Assembly (NCBI RefSeq): GCF_002797855.1
Contig: NZ_PGFB01000001.1
Coordinates: 620,001 to 684,000, forward strand
Source: Compostimonas suwonensis
Lineage (GTDB): Bacteria > Actinomycetota > Actinomycetes > Actinomycetales > Microbacteriaceae
Reading direction: 5' to 3'
DNA: 64,000 nucleotides
The position numbers and the translations under genes were made by a program. The number at the start of each line of letters is the position of its first letter. Position 1 is the stretch's first letter. Positions 53,787 to 62,632 of the stretch are shown here, piece after piece. The notes beneath the pieces were generated by a model. That model had not been told where the DNA came from. It did no database searches and saw only the letters and a program-made list of their open reading frames with translations.

Positions 53787-54461
53787 TCATCCCGCTCGCC
53801 GCGACGCGAGGAGCAGCTCCGTCGAGTGCGCGATGTGCTCCCGCACCGCGAGCTCGCCGCGCTCCTGAACCTCGGCGAGCAGCCGCCGGTGCTCGTCGAC
53901 GAGGCCTGCCGGGCTGTAGTGCGGCCGCACGTGCAGCAGCAACAGCAGCATCTCGCCGTCGAGCCCGCGGTGGGCCTCGGCGATGCGCGGGCTCGCCGCG
54001 GCATCCACGAGGGCGCCGTGCACGCGGGAGTGCGCCCGCTCGACGGCGGTCCAGTCGTCCGGATGCCGCGCGCAGACCTCCGCGAGCTCGTCGAGCGCCG
54101 CGTCGATCGGCGCCGTGACCGCGGCCGGCCAGGCTCGCCCGGCGTACCGCTCCCGCAGCAGGCGCACGGCCTCGCCCTCGAGAGCGGTCCGCAGCTGCTG
54201 CAGCGCGATGAGGGCGTCGTGGTCGAGGGCTGCGACCCGGATGCCGCGATAGGGCGCCGCGGTCGCGAGCCGTGTCGCGACCAGCAGGGCGAGCGCGCTG
54301 CGCACCGTGTGCCGCGAGGCGGAGTACTCGGCGGCGAGGCTCTGCTCCCGCAACGGTTCGCCGGGCGCCAGCTCGCCGCCGAGGATGCGCTCGCGCAGGC
54401 GCTCGGCGAGCTGCTCGGCGAGGGTCGGGCCGGGAGGGGCGTCGCGGCGCCGCGGGCTCAC
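53787..54461 (-). CDS. GntR-family regulator (FCD type)
   Basis: 224 residues from a GTG at 54461, whose GTGA overlaps the stop of the upstream EamA gene. HTH at ~15-75 (LAEQLAERLRERILGGELAPGEPLREQSLAAEYSASRHTVRSALALLVATRLATA). The FCD-like helical domain is GEMLLLLLHVRPHYS, and DEHRRLLAEV carries the metal-ligand His. It is translationally coupled to the transporter, and probably regulates it. Confidence 0.9.
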   Translation of the reverse strand: MSPRRRDAPPGPTLAEQLAERLRERILGGELAPGEPLREQSLAAEYSASRHTVRSALALLVATRLATAAPYRGIRVAALDHDALIALQQLRTALEGEAVRLLRERYAGRAWPAAVTAPIDAALDELAEVCARHPDDWTAVERAHSRVHGALVDAAASPRIAEAHRGLDGEMLLLLLHVRPHYSPAGLVDEHRRLLAEVQERGELAVREHIAHSTELLLASRRAG

Positions 54462-55402
54462 GGGAGCACCTCGCCCGGCCTGCGTCGCGCGGGAACCGCG
54501 AGGATGACGAGGCCCGCCGCGAGGACCACGAGACCGAGCACCGCGGTCGCGGGCAGCCGCTCGCCCAGCACGAGGATGCCGAGAAGGCTCGCGGTGAGCG
54601 GCTCGGCGAGGGTGAGGGTCGAGACCGTCGCGGCGGGGAGGGCGGCGAGCCCGCGGGCGAAGAGCAGGTAGGCGAGGGCCGTCGTGACGAGTCCCAGCCA
54701 CAGCGCCATCGCGACCCCGGGGCCGGTCGCGAGCCAGCTCGTGTCGGTCAGGAGGAGAAGGGGCAGGCTGAGGGCTGCCGCGACCCCGAAGACGCCGCCC
54801 ATGGCCCCGATGGGAGTCCAGCCGCGGTTCAGCAGGGCCTTGCTCGCGAGGGTGTAGACCGCGTAGGAGGCGCCGGCGGCGAGGGAGGAGAGCAGCCCCG
54901 CGGGGTCGACGGCCGAGCCCGCGGCATCCGTCACGCCGCTCAGCAGCGCGACCCCGACCGTGGCCACGATCGTCGCGACGAGCCAGATCGCACCCGGGAA
55001 GCGCCGGGTGAGCGCCCACTGGAGGGCGCCCGTGATGACGGGAGCCGAGCCGAGCGCCACGATCGTTCCGACGGCCACCCCGTTGACGGCCGTTCCGAGG
55101 AAGAAGGCCGGCTGGTAGGCGAGCACCCCGAGGGCGCCGACCGCGACGAGCGCCCCGGCCGGCAGGGTGCGGGTTCCGGCGCCTCGGGTGACGGTGGGGC
55201 GGATGCCGCGACCTGCGCCCGCGCGCGACCGCAGCAACGCGACACCGGCGATGGCCGCGAGCGCACCGCCGCCGATGAGGATGCGCGCCGCGCCGACCGA
55301 GAGCGACGAGGCATCCGCGGGGCCGAAGGCCTGGGCGGTTCCCGTGGTGCCGAAGCACAGCGCGGCGAGGAGCACGCAGAGGATGGCCACCATGCGGAAC
55401 AT
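54458..55402 (-). CDS. EamA/DMT-family transporter
   Basis: 314 residues, ten TM helices in two EamA halves. It opens MFRMVAILCVLLAALCFGTTGTAQAFGP, a motif of the 10-TM DMT exporters, and contains SAPVITGALQWALTRR and TLAEPLTASLLGILVLGERLPATAVLG. It is the first gene of a coupled pair with a GntR regulator. Metabolite export is likely; the substrate is unknown. Confidence 0.92.
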   Translation of the reverse strand: MFRMVAILCVLLAALCFGTTGTAQAFGPADASSLSVGAARILIGGGALAAIAGVALLRSRAGAGRGIRPTVTRGAGTRTLPAGALVAVGALGVLAYQPAFFLGTAVNGVAVGTIVALGSAPVITGALQWALTRRFPGAIWLVATIVATVGVALLSGVTDAAGSAVDPAGLLSSLAAGASYAVYTLASKALLNRGWTPIGAMGGVFGVAAALSLPLLLLTDTSWLATGPGVAMALWLGLVTTALAYLLFARGLAALPAATVSTLTLAEPLTASLLGILVLGERLPATAVLGLVVLAAGLVILAVPARRRPGEVLP

Positions 55403-55495
55403 TGTTACACAATCACGCCGGATGCGATAGCGGCAGGGTCAGCGAAAAGGCGCCGGGGCCCCGCGATCGCCCGCGAGACCCCGACGCCGGCGAAC

Positions 55496-58400
55496 TCAGG
55501 AGACCGTCACCTCCAGAGGCCGGCTGGTCGTGGTTCCGGCCGGGTTGGTGAACTCGACGGTGTACTCGTAGCTGCCGGCGGTCTTGCCGGCGACCGGGAG
55601 CACGGCTCGCTGGGCCTGCGGGCTCGCGGTGGCGAGGGTTCCCTCGGCCACGACCTGCCCGTTCTCGAGGAAGCGGTAGGAGCTCGCGTTGGTGCCCCAC
55701 CACAGGTTCGCGGTCACGGTGTAGTCGCCGTCGCCGTCCCAGTTGTCGGAGCTCAGCGTGGGCGAGCCCGGGTTCGCGTCGCGCACCGTCACCGTGAGGG
55801 GCCCGACCTCCCGAACGCCCTTCGAGTTGACCAGCTCGCCCGTGTAGACGTAGCTGCCGTTCGCACGCCCGGTGATCAGGATGCCGGCGTGCTGAGCAGC
55901 CGGTGTGCCCGGGGTGAGCGGGGTCGCCCCGACGAGCTGCCCGTTCTCGAAGAGACGGAAGGAACTCGCGTTCTCACCCCACCACAGGTTCATCGAGACG
56001 GTGTAGTCGCCGTCGTTCAGGCCCGTGTCCCAGCCGTTGTCCGAGCTCAGCGTCGCAGACGCGGGCAGGGCCGCCGCGCCGTCGTCCTCGGGCTCGCCCG
56101 GCTCCTCGGGCTCCTCCGGCTCTCCGGGCTCCTCGCTCGCCGTGATCGTCCAGTCGTCGAAGTCGTAGACGACGGAGCGGTCGTCGACAGTGGCGGTGAA
56201 GACCGAGCCGAGCTCGTCCTGCTGCAGCCACGGGGTGTCGAAGAGCTTGTAGGAGTCGTAGTCGATCGCCACGTCGTTCACCTTTGCGGCTCCGGACGGT
56301 GCCGCCGCCGCGTTGTCGAAGGTGAGGTCGAGGGTGTCCCCGTTCAGGCCCTGGTAGACGAGACGCGGGTTGGTCTCGTCGATGTGGCTCGCATCGACGC
56401 TCGTGCCGGCGATCGCCGCCGCGAAGTCGTCGAGGCTCGCGTAGTCGGCGGCGTCAGCGGTCTCGAGCACCCAGCCGTTGCGATCCGCCTGGCTGCGCAG
56501 GATGTCGTAGCTGTAGCTGAGGCTCGCCGTGGGGTGGGTGCTCGAGGTCGTCTTGACCTTGTTGGCCGGGTCGTTCGGCGTCTGGTGGTACCAGGTGGCC
56601 GGCTTGAGCAGCTGGTACGCGAAGTACACCGATCCGGCGTCTGCGAGCACCCAGTCCCCGACCTCGCGACGCTCCACGATCGAGCCGTTGGCGGGGAACA
56701 TGGCGTTGATGAAGTTCGTGGTCTGGTCGCCCGAGGACTTGTAGACCCCGATCGCCGTTCCGCCGTTCTGCATCACCCGGTGGTTGGCCGGCTGGTTGTA
56801 CGAGCCGATCGAGGCCGTGCCCTGGTCCATCGAGAGCCGGAACAGCGGGTTCGCGGCATCCGAGTGCCAGCGCAGTACGAGCGGCTGGTCCTCGATCCAG
56901 TTGTCCACGCGGCGGTACTGCACCTCGGTGCCGAGGCCCCAGGTGGGCTTGACGTAGCTCGTGCGGTAGATGTCCATCGCCCGCCCGCTCGAGTTCTGCA
57001 GGTTCGTCTTGTGCGAGGTGTAGTCCTTGTCGGTCATCCGCCCGATCTCGACCGCGAGCTCCGGCGGCGTGTAGTCCATGCCGGGCCAGGTGACGAAGCC
57101 GAGGTACTCGAGGTTGGGCCGGTATGCGGCCGGCGCCGTGTTGTCGGACTCGCCGACGCCCAGCTGCTGGCGGTGCGCGCCGAAGTAGCTCCACGCGAAG
57201 GCGGAGTGGTCGCCGGGCCGCCAGGTGGGGTCGTTCGTCGACGACTGGTCGCCTTTGCTGCGGCTGAGCGAGGAGATCATGTAGCCGTCGATCCAGTCGT
57301 TGGCCCACTCGAACCACATGACGTCCATCGCCATCTTGGCCTTCTGGCGCAGGGCCTCGTCATCCGACCACTGGTAGAGCGCGTTGAGCCCGAAGTAGGT
57401 CATGAAGGTGTACTCGGGGCTCTGGTACTCGGCCCAGCCGCGGTGCACGCCCGCGTCGATCATCTCCTCGATGGGCGCCTGGGTGACGGCCTGGAGCGCT
57501 TCGCCGGAGTTGCCGTTCAGATCGACGACGTCGGGGAAGTACTGCCCGACGAGGTAGCCCGTGACGTAGTTGGCCATCCGCAGGTTCTCGGTCTGGTTGA
57601 GCTTGCCGTAGGCGTAGTCGGCGAAGTAGCCCTTGACGTGATCGACCATGGCCGGGCTGAACTGGTCGCCGACCATGAGGTAGGAGTACATCTTGGAGAC
57701 CGACTTGTACTGCTCGGCGTCGTAGAGCTGGAACTGGGTGTCGAGCTTGGCGAGGTTCGTCGCGACGTTCTGGCCGTCGGCGAGCTGCGCGGTGTAGGCG
57801 GCGACGTTGATCGCCCCGCTCTCCTCTTTCATATCCTTGGTCTTCTGCCAGAGCCAGCCGAGACGGGTCTCCGTCGTGCCGGGGAACGGCGCCGGGCTCT
57901 CGGGCACATAGGGGCCGGTCGTCACCCGCAGCGGCGCGCTCGGCGGGCTCGCGTTGCCCGAGACGTCCTTCGCCCTCACCGTGAAGTCGTAGCTCGTCGC
58001 GGGCATGAGCGAGCCGATGAGCGCGAAGGTCGTCGCGGCGCTCGAGGAGGCGACCAGGTAGCCGTCGCGGTAGACGTCGTAGCCGGCGACGGCGACGTCG
58101 TCGGTGGCCGGCGCCCAGGAGAGCGTGAGGCCGCCCGCGTTGACGCCCGAGCTCACGAGCGCGGTCGGCGCGGTGGGCGGGTTGGGGTCGACGAGCAGCG
58201 GCACCTCGTAGATGCCGATGTCGTCGATCAGGAGCGCCTCGTCGGTGCCGGTCGAGTCGACGCGCACCTGGAAGCCGAGCTCGACGGTCGAGATGGTGCG
58301 GACGCCGCCGTTGGGAACGATCCTGAAGCGGTAGCTGGGGATGTCCGCCTCGCTCACGAGGCTCAGGTCCCCGCTCGTGGAGGTGTAGGCCGCCGTGGTG

Positions 58401-58891
58401 GTCACGCTCGTCGAGGGCACCGGGAAGCGCGGCACGTTGACGTTGTCGAAGTTGCCGAAGGTGAGCTGGGCGTAGAGATCCTTCGCCACGGGCTTGGTGC
58501 TCGCCGCGCTGCGGGCGAGCTCGTACTGGAGCACGAAGTCGACGGCCGGGCTGCCGGCCGGCTGACGATAGACCTCGTTGATGCGGTCCTTGAGCGCGCC
58601 GGTGCTCCACCTCTTGTAGAAGTAGCTCGCGACGGCGGCGCCCTGCGCGGAGTCGCGCAGCTCGACCGCCGGGTCGCCGTCGACGTCGACGATGGTCTGC
58701 GTGGCGCCGGAGGTGGGCACGAAGACCGAGAAGTCGGCGACCCCGCCGTCGAAGGTCGTGTCCATGTCGGCGGCGAGCAGGTTGACGGGCGGTGGTGGTG
58801 GTTCTTCGGCGTGCGCGGCGGTCGTCGGTAGCGCCAGGAGTGCGACGATGCACACGGGCACGAGTGTTCTGATCAGACGTTTCACGGTCAT
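55496..58891 (-). CDS. Large secreted multidomain protein, probably carbohydrate-active (polysaccharide lyase-like)
   Basis: 1131 residues from MTVKRLIRTLVPVCIVALLALP, with signal peptide cleaved after TTAAHA. A beta-sandwich region (~35-235) is followed by a fibronectin type III domain (237-325) and an alpha/alpha-toroid-like core (~335-890). Core segments such as ADYAYGKLNQTENLRMAN and WRPGDHSAFAWSYFG resemble polysaccharide lyases of the heparinase/alginate lyase clans. Two C-terminal Ig-like modules (DGDYTVTANLWWGTNASSYRFLENG) are the type appended to chitinases and xylanases. A lyase or hydrolase role is inferred, and the substrate is unknown. A LacI-type palindrome lies upstream. Confidence 0.7.
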   Translation of the reverse strand: MTVKRLIRTLVPVCIVALLALPTTAAHAEEPPPPPVNLLAADMDTTFDGGVADFSVFVPTSGATQTIVDVDGDPAVELRDSAQGAAVASYFYKRWSTGALKDRINEVYRQPAGSPAVDFVLQYELARSAASTKPVAKDLYAQLTFGNFDNVNVPRFPVPSTSVTTTAAYTSTSGDLSLVSEADIPSYRFRIVPNGGVRTISTVELGFQVRVDSTGTDEALLIDDIGIYEVPLLVDPNPPTAPTALVSSGVNAGGLTLSWAPATDDVAVAGYDVYRDGYLVASSSAATTFALIGSLMPATSYDFTVRAKDVSGNASPPSAPLRVTTGPYVPESPAPFPGTTETRLGWLWQKTKDMKEESGAINVAAYTAQLADGQNVATNLAKLDTQFQLYDAEQYKSVSKMYSYLMVGDQFSPAMVDHVKGYFADYAYGKLNQTENLRMANYVTGYLVGQYFPDVVDLNGNSGEALQAVTQAPIEEMIDAGVHRGWAEYQSPEYTFMTYFGLNALYQWSDDEALRQKAKMAMDVMWFEWANDWIDGYMISSLSRSKGDQSSTNDPTWRPGDHSAFAWSYFGAHRQQLGVGESDNTAPAAYRPNLEYLGFVTWPGMDYTPPELAVEIGRMTDKDYTSHKTNLQNSSGRAMDIYRTSYVKPTWGLGTEVQYRRVDNWIEDQPLVLRWHSDAANPLFRLSMDQGTASIGSYNQPANHRVMQNGGTAIGVYKSSGDQTTNFINAMFPANGSIVERREVGDWVLADAGSVYFAYQLLKPATWYHQTPNDPANKVKTTSSTHPTASLSYSYDILRSQADRNGWVLETADAADYASLDDFAAAIAGTSVDASHIDETNPRLVYQGLNGDTLDLTFDNAAAAPSGAAKVNDVAIDYDSYKLFDTPWLQQDELGSVFTATVDDRSVVYDFDDWTITASEEPGEPEEPEEPGEPEDDGAAALPASATLSSDNGWDTGLNDGDYTVSMNLWWGENASSFRLFENGQLVGATPLTPGTPAAQHAGILITGRANGSYVYTGELVNSKGVREVGPLTVTVRDANPGSPTLSSDNWDGDGDYTVTANLWWGTNASSYRFLENGQVVAEGTLATASPQAQRAVLPVAGKTAGSYEYTVEFTNPAGTTTSRPLEVTVS

Positions 58892-59099
58892 CCCTCTGGT
58901 TCGTCGGTGAACTGCGGTGGTGAGCCGGCGGGCGCCGGCCCGGGGTGCTAGATCGGGTTGTCTCGCGGAAGAGCGGTTCGGGTGGCAGAGGGCGGCGAGC
59001 GCCTCGCGCCACCGCCCCATGGGCTCAGGATGTCGTCGGTCCGATGGAGGCCGAGCGGAGGAGGCTGACGGGCGGTGGCGGGTCGATCGCCGGCACGGC

Positions 59100-59206
59100 T
59101 TGTCGCCCGCGCCGCTGTCGCCCCGAAGGGAAGCGCCGCGGTGCTCAGCGGCACCAGGGTGCTCGGAAGGCGTTTCACGGTCGTCCCCTCGTTCGTCGTC
59201 GAACTG
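59100..59206 (-). pseudogene. Degenerate copy of the lyase leader and signal-peptide region
   Basis: Read on the minus strand, this segment is homologous to the region around the lyase start (58914 to about 58810). Both have GCAGTTC-x-GACGAAC-x-AGGGG upstream. Both read on with TVKRL...TLVP; the lost start is ACG (59184) in place of ATG. After about 20 codons the similarity fades into a Pro/Arg-rich run. It is the relic of a tandem duplication or of a lost paralogue. Confidence 0.65.
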
Positions 59207-59221
59207 CTCGGGGCCCATGTT

Positions 59222-59235
59222 AGACAACGTTGTCT
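59222..59235. promoter_or_regulatory. LacI-type palindrome AGACAACGTTGTCT
   Basis: A perfect 14-bp palindrome with the CG centre typical of LacI-family operators. It lies upstream of the degenerate leader copy, on the promoter side of the lyase. No LacI regulator is in the window, so it would act in trans. A sugar-derived inducer is inferred. Confidence 0.65.
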
Positions 59236-59434
59236 TAAAGTGGAAGGGCCGTGGGAAAACTCGTGGCGCACGATGTTCGTCGGGGCGCATCGAACATCGC
59301 GTGCCACGACGATGGCGGTGCGCCGCGAGCGTGTGCGGCATCCGAGCCTGCCGCGTGCCTTGTTCGGGTCACACGGGCCTGCGATAATGAGCGTCGCGCC
59401 GACGCTCGGCGCGACGCTCACAGTGAGGATGGCC

Positions 59435-59908
59435 ATGGGTCTGTTCGGCAAGGCGAAAGACGCGTTCGGCGGCACCGGCGGCACCGGCGCGGGCAACGAT
59501 TGGGCCGCTCAGGCCGCCGCGGCCCAGGAGTTCGCCAACAAGGCGATGCAGGATGCCGGCTACACCGACGGATCGCCCGTCACCATGGCGAACGCCGGCT
59601 CCGTGTCGGCGCAGGCGTCGGCCGACCACGACGTGCTCAACGCCTACGGCCAGGAGCTCAACCGAATCATCGCGATCGGGGCCGACGGCGACTCCGTCAT
59701 CCGCAGCGTCGTCGACACCGGCGAGCGCACCGCGGGCAACCCGTGGTATCAGCTCGAGGTCGAGGTGACCCTTCCCGGCCGGGCCCCCTACACGGTGAGC
59801 AAGCGCGAGATGGTGCCGCCGCAGTTCCTCGCGAACTACGCGGAGGGCACCGCGCACACCGTCAAGGTCGACCCCGCCGACCCGAACGCGATCGCCCTCA
59901 CGAGCTGA
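59435..59908 (+). CDS. Unknown protein, first of a paralogous pair
   Basis: 157 residues from MGLFGKAKDAFGG, preceded by AGGATGG. After a Gly/Thr hinge and a helix (WAAQAAAAQEFANKAM), a beta domain carries TAGNPWYQLEVEVTLPGRAPYTVSKREMVPPQFLANYAEGTAHTVKVDPADPNAIAL. The downstream protein shares this plan: VYAVDLDITLPGQQPYRTVYTTVIAQSALPNWQPGSMITLRVSPTDPHSVML. No TM or signal. I recognise the pattern from actinobacterial hypothetical proteins only. Confidence 0.75.
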   Translation: MGLFGKAKDAFGGTGGTGAGNDWAAQAAAAQEFANKAMQDAGYTDGSPVTMANAGSVSAQASADHDVLNAYGQELNRIIAIGADGDSVIRSVVDTGERTAGNPWYQLEVEVTLPGRAPYTVSKREMVPPQFLANYAEGTAHTVKVDPADPNAIALTS

Positions 59909-59910
59909 CC

Positions 59911-60333
59911 GTGGGGGTCTTCCACGATCTCTTCCGGCTCGGCAGAGCGGGGGTCAAACAGTCGCTCGATACCGACTATGCGGCGAACCTCAAGCAGTCG
60001 GCCGATCTCGCCGAGCAGTTCGCGGGTCTGCAGCCGGGCGAGGTCCCCGCCGGCTACGGGGCGCCCACCGCGAACCCGTTCGACAACCTCCGGATGCACG
60101 CGGGCATGATCCAGGGCTCCGGAACCGTGGTGGCGCTCGCCGACAACGGCACGAAGCTCGGCGACACGACCGTCTACGCCGTCGACCTCGACATCACGCT
60201 GCCCGGGCAGCAGCCGTACCGCACCGTCTACACGACCGTCATCGCGCAGTCGGCCCTGCCGAACTGGCAGCCGGGCTCGATGATCACGCTGCGGGTGAGC
60301 CCCACCGATCCGCACTCGGTCATGCTCGGCTGA
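59911..60333 (+). CDS. Unknown protein, second of a paralogous pair
   Basis: 140 residues from a GTG 2 nt after the previous stop. N-terminal amphipathic helix (MGVFHDLFRLGRAGVKQSLD), a Pro/Gly hinge, then a beta domain (~60-140) alignable with the upstream protein around TLPGxxPY and the terminal V-x-P-x-DP-x-x-V/I-L block. The pair likely arose by duplication and may form a heteromer. Function is unknown. Confidence 0.75.
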   Translation: MGVFHDLFRLGRAGVKQSLDTDYAANLKQSADLAEQFAGLQPGEVPAGYGAPTANPFDNLRMHAGMIQGSGTVVALADNGTKLGDTTVYAVDLDITLPGQQPYRTVYTTVIAQSALPNWQPGSMITLRVSPTDPHSVMLG

Positions 60334-60379
60334 CGCGCCGGCCGTCGCCGGGCGCCGCGAACGGATGCCGGGGCATCCG

Positions 60380-61036
60380 CTAGTCGACGACGACGCCCAG
60401 GTGTGCGGCGAACAGCGGCGCGAGCAGGCTCAGCTGCCACTCGTCGATCGTCGTGCCCTTCATCCCCTCGATGCCGCTGATCGCCGAGAACTCGCTCGTG
60501 CGCAGGTCGACGTCTGCGCAGTTCGCGCGGGTCAGGTCGAGGGTGCCGATCCGGCAGTTCGAGAGGGCCACGCGGGTCGCGCGCACGCCGCCGAGGTCGA
60601 GGTCGGTGATCGTGCAGTCCTCGATGAGCACGTTGACGAGGCGCGAGGTGCGCAGGTTGAGGAAGTCGATCTTGCCGCCCCGGATGTGCACCGACTCGAG
60701 CTCGGAGTCGAAGAGCTCGGCCGAGCCCCAGCGCGGGGTGTCGACGAGGATGTCGCGCCAGCTGGTGCGCGCGGCGAGCAGGGTGGGCGCGAAGGTCGAG
60801 CTCAGCACCGTCTCGGAGAACCGGGATCCGCGCAGCTGGGTGTCGTCGAGGGTCGCCGCCGTGAGCACGCACTCGGAGAAGGCGATGCCGCTGAGGTCGC
60901 GGCCGCTCAGCTCGGCGTCGTCGTAGCGCTCGCCGACGTGTTCGCCGTGTGCCCGCAGCAGCGCGGCATCCCCCGCTCGTGTCTCGATGTCCGTGAGCTG
61001 GGTGGCGGTGGAGGAGAGCCGCGGGGCCTGTGTCAT
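60380..61036 (-). CDS. Pentapeptide-repeat protein
   Basis: 218 residues from MTQAPRLSSTATQL. From ~55 to 195 the sequence follows A(D/N)Lxx-type five-residue steps: LSGIAF, ATLDD, SRFSE, LNLRT, CTITDLDLGG, LDLTRANCADVDLRTSEF. This makes a right-handed quadrilateral beta-helix. Such proteins can mimic DNA (gyrase protection) or act as scaffolds; neither role can be assigned. It converges on the paralogous pair. Confidence 0.85.
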   Translation of the reverse strand: MTQAPRLSSTATQLTDIETRAGDAALLRAHGEHVGERYDDAELSGRDLSGIAFSECVLTAATLDDTQLRGSRFSETVLSSTFAPTLLAARTSWRDILVDTPRWGSAELFDSELESVHIRGGKIDFLNLRTSRLVNVLIEDCTITDLDLGGVRATRVALSNCRIGTLDLTRANCADVDLRTSEFSAISGIEGMKGTTIDEWQLSLLAPLFAAHLGVVVD

Positions 61037-61084
61037 GGTGCCAGGGTGGCCTGTCGGGCGAGCCACGTCAAACTGCTCTCACCC

Positions 61085-61145
61085 GGCGCGGATGGCGCGC
61101 GGGAAAAGAGCGCGGGAAAGAGTGCGGGAAAGCGCGCGGATGACG
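61085..61145. repeat. GCGCGGGAAAAGA short tandem repeats
   Basis: Three imperfect copies of GCGCGGGAAA(A)GA, then a GCGCGCGGATGACGCGCG stretch, lie between the divergent pentapeptide gene and the efe promoter. Confidence 0.6.
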
Positions 61146-61286
61146 CGCGGGCGAGCGCTCGGCGGGCGCAGAGGAGCCTCAGGGGAGGCGCTGGGAAGAC
61201 CCATAGGCTGCGAATCGCGTGTCCCCCGAACGGTGGCCACGAAGTGAGACGCGGATGAACGTTCGGTGAACCCGGGTGAATGTTTC

Positions 61287-61304
61287 TTAGTTGATAGCAA
61301 CTAA
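61287..61304. promoter_or_regulatory. DtxR/IdeR-like operator TTAGTTGATAGCAACTAA
   Basis: A perfect 7-bp-arm palindrome with 4-bp centre, in an AT-rich window of a GC-rich spacer. The TTAG...CTAA ends match the DtxR/IdeR iron box (TTAGGTTAGSCTAACCTAA). It is 125 bp upstream of efeO, an iron-uptake gene, so repression in high iron is the natural reading. Confidence 0.75.
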
Positions 61305-61429
61305 ATATCTTCGAAGCGTAACTTCGTGCCTGTCGGCCGACGAGCAGGGCTCGCGGCCGCCTCGGCAGCCGCGGAGAAACCGGTGCCGGCACGCCCTCGT
61401 ACACGCCCACCGAAGGATCCCTCCCCTCC

Positions 61430-62632
61430 ATGTCGCGACTGTCCACCCGCCAGAGCCTCGGAATCGTATTCGGCATCGTGGGGCTCGTCATCGTCGTCGG
61501 CGTAGTCGCGACGATCGTCACGCGGCCCGCCGCGACCTCGGCGGCGGAGGCGGGAACGGTCTCGATCAGCATCGGCACCGACCGCTGCGCCCCCGAGTGG
61601 ACGAGCAGCGACGGGGGACCGCTCACCTTCTCGGCGACCAACACCTCGATCGCCCCCATGGAGCTGTACCTCGTGAACCCGCAGGACGACTCCGTCTACG
61701 CGGAGCTCGAAGGCATCGGCTCGGGCGCGACGCAGAACCTCGACGCGGTCATCGGCGACGGCGACTACCGATTCGCCTGCCTGCCCGACGACGGCGCCGC
61801 CGTCATGGGGCCGACGGTGACGATCGCAGGCTCCGGTCAGGAGTCCGGACTGACCCCGGCCATCGCCCCCGTCACGGGTGCCGACCTCACGCAGCCGATC
61901 GCCGACTACCAGTCCTGGATCGCGGGCCGGCTCCCCGCCCTCCAGACCGATGTGCGCACCCTCGACGCGGCGATCGCCGCGAACGAGGTCGCGACCGCCC
62001 GGGTGGCCTGGATCACGGCGCACACCGACTACGAGGCCCTCGGCGCGGCCTACGGAGCCTTCGGCGACGCCGACGGCGCCATCAACGGCACTCCGGCGCC
62101 CGGTCTCACCGCGCTCGATGATCCGGATCTGACCGGCTTCCACAAGATCGAGGCCCTGCTCTGGTCGGGTGCGGCACCCGCCGACGCCGCACCCGCCGCC
62201 GATCGGCTCGTCGCCGACGTCGACGGTCTCGCGGGCGACTGGGAGAACGCCCGCATCGCACCGCTCGACATCGGCCTGCGCGCCCACGAGATCCTCGAGA
62301 ACGCGATCGAGTTCGAGCTCACCGGGGCCACGGATGCCGGCTCCGGCAGCTCCCTCGCGACGATCGACGCCAACCTCACGGGCACCCGCGGCGCGCTCGA
62401 CCCGCTGCGCACGATCCTCTCCGATCGCGGCTACGACCTCGACGAGACCGACAGCTGGCTCGACCGCTCGACCCGGCTCGTCGAGTCGTTCCGCGCGGCC
62501 GACGGAAGCTGGACGCCCCTCGCGCAGCTCGACCCGCAGAGCAGGCGCACCCTCGATGCGACGCTCAGCCAGACGGTCGAGCTGCTCGCCCCGATTGCCG
62601 CGATCTGCGACGTAAGGAGACCCGTATCGTGA
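61430..62632 (+). CDS. efeO: EfeO, iron-uptake lipoprotein-like periplasmic component
   Basis: 400 residues. A membrane anchor (LGIVFGIVGLVIVVGVVATIVT) is followed by a cupredoxin-like domain (~45-140: GTDRCAPEWTSSDGGPLTFSATNTS) and an M75 imelysin-like domain (~155-400). The HxxE metal motif is H198-TDY-E202, followed by AAYGAFGDADGAINGTP and GFHKIEALLW. EfeO binds iron extracellularly and passes it to EfeB and the EfeU permease. Its stop overlaps the efeB GTG. No efeU is found in the window. Confidence 0.93.
   Translation: MSRLSTRQSLGIVFGIVGLVIVVGVVATIVTRPAATSAAEAGTVSISIGTDRCAPEWTSSDGGPLTFSATNTSIAPMELYLVNPQDDSVYAELEGIGSGATQNLDAVIGDGDYRFACLPDDGAAVMGPTVTIAGSGQESGLTPAIAPVTGADLTQPIADYQSWIAGRLPALQTDVRTLDAAIAANEVATARVAWITAHTDYEALGAAYGAFGDADGAINGTPAPGLTALDDPDLTGFHKIEALLWSGAAPADAAPAADRLVADVDGLAGDWENARIAPLDIGLRAHEILENAIEFELTGATDAGSGSSLATIDANLTGTRGALDPLRTILSDRGYDLDETDSWLDRSTRLVESFRAADGSWTPLAQLDPQSRRTLDATLSQTVELLAPIAAICDVRRPVS

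Larger units (their letters stand above)
58892..59434. other. 543-bp spacer with degenerate gene fragment and operator
   Basis: Contains the decayed duplicate of the lyase 5' end (59100-59206), a LacI-type palindrome (59222-59235), and a dyad GATGTTCG...CGAACATC (about 59272-59297) before the plus-strand gene. The promoter of the lyase presumably lies in this spacer. Confidence 0.6.
61037..61429. other. 393-bp divergent spacer with efe promoter
   Basis: Contains short GCGCGGGAAA tandem repeats (61085-61145), the DtxR-like palindrome (61287-61304), and an efeO leader of about 125 bp. No gene is visible. Confidence 0.6.

Noticed and set aside
54272-58831. 1519-codon open frame on the plus strand
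   Set aside because: Antisense to the lyase and EamA/GntR genes. High GC keeps the frame open; residues are His/Arg/Val/Asp-biased without motif.
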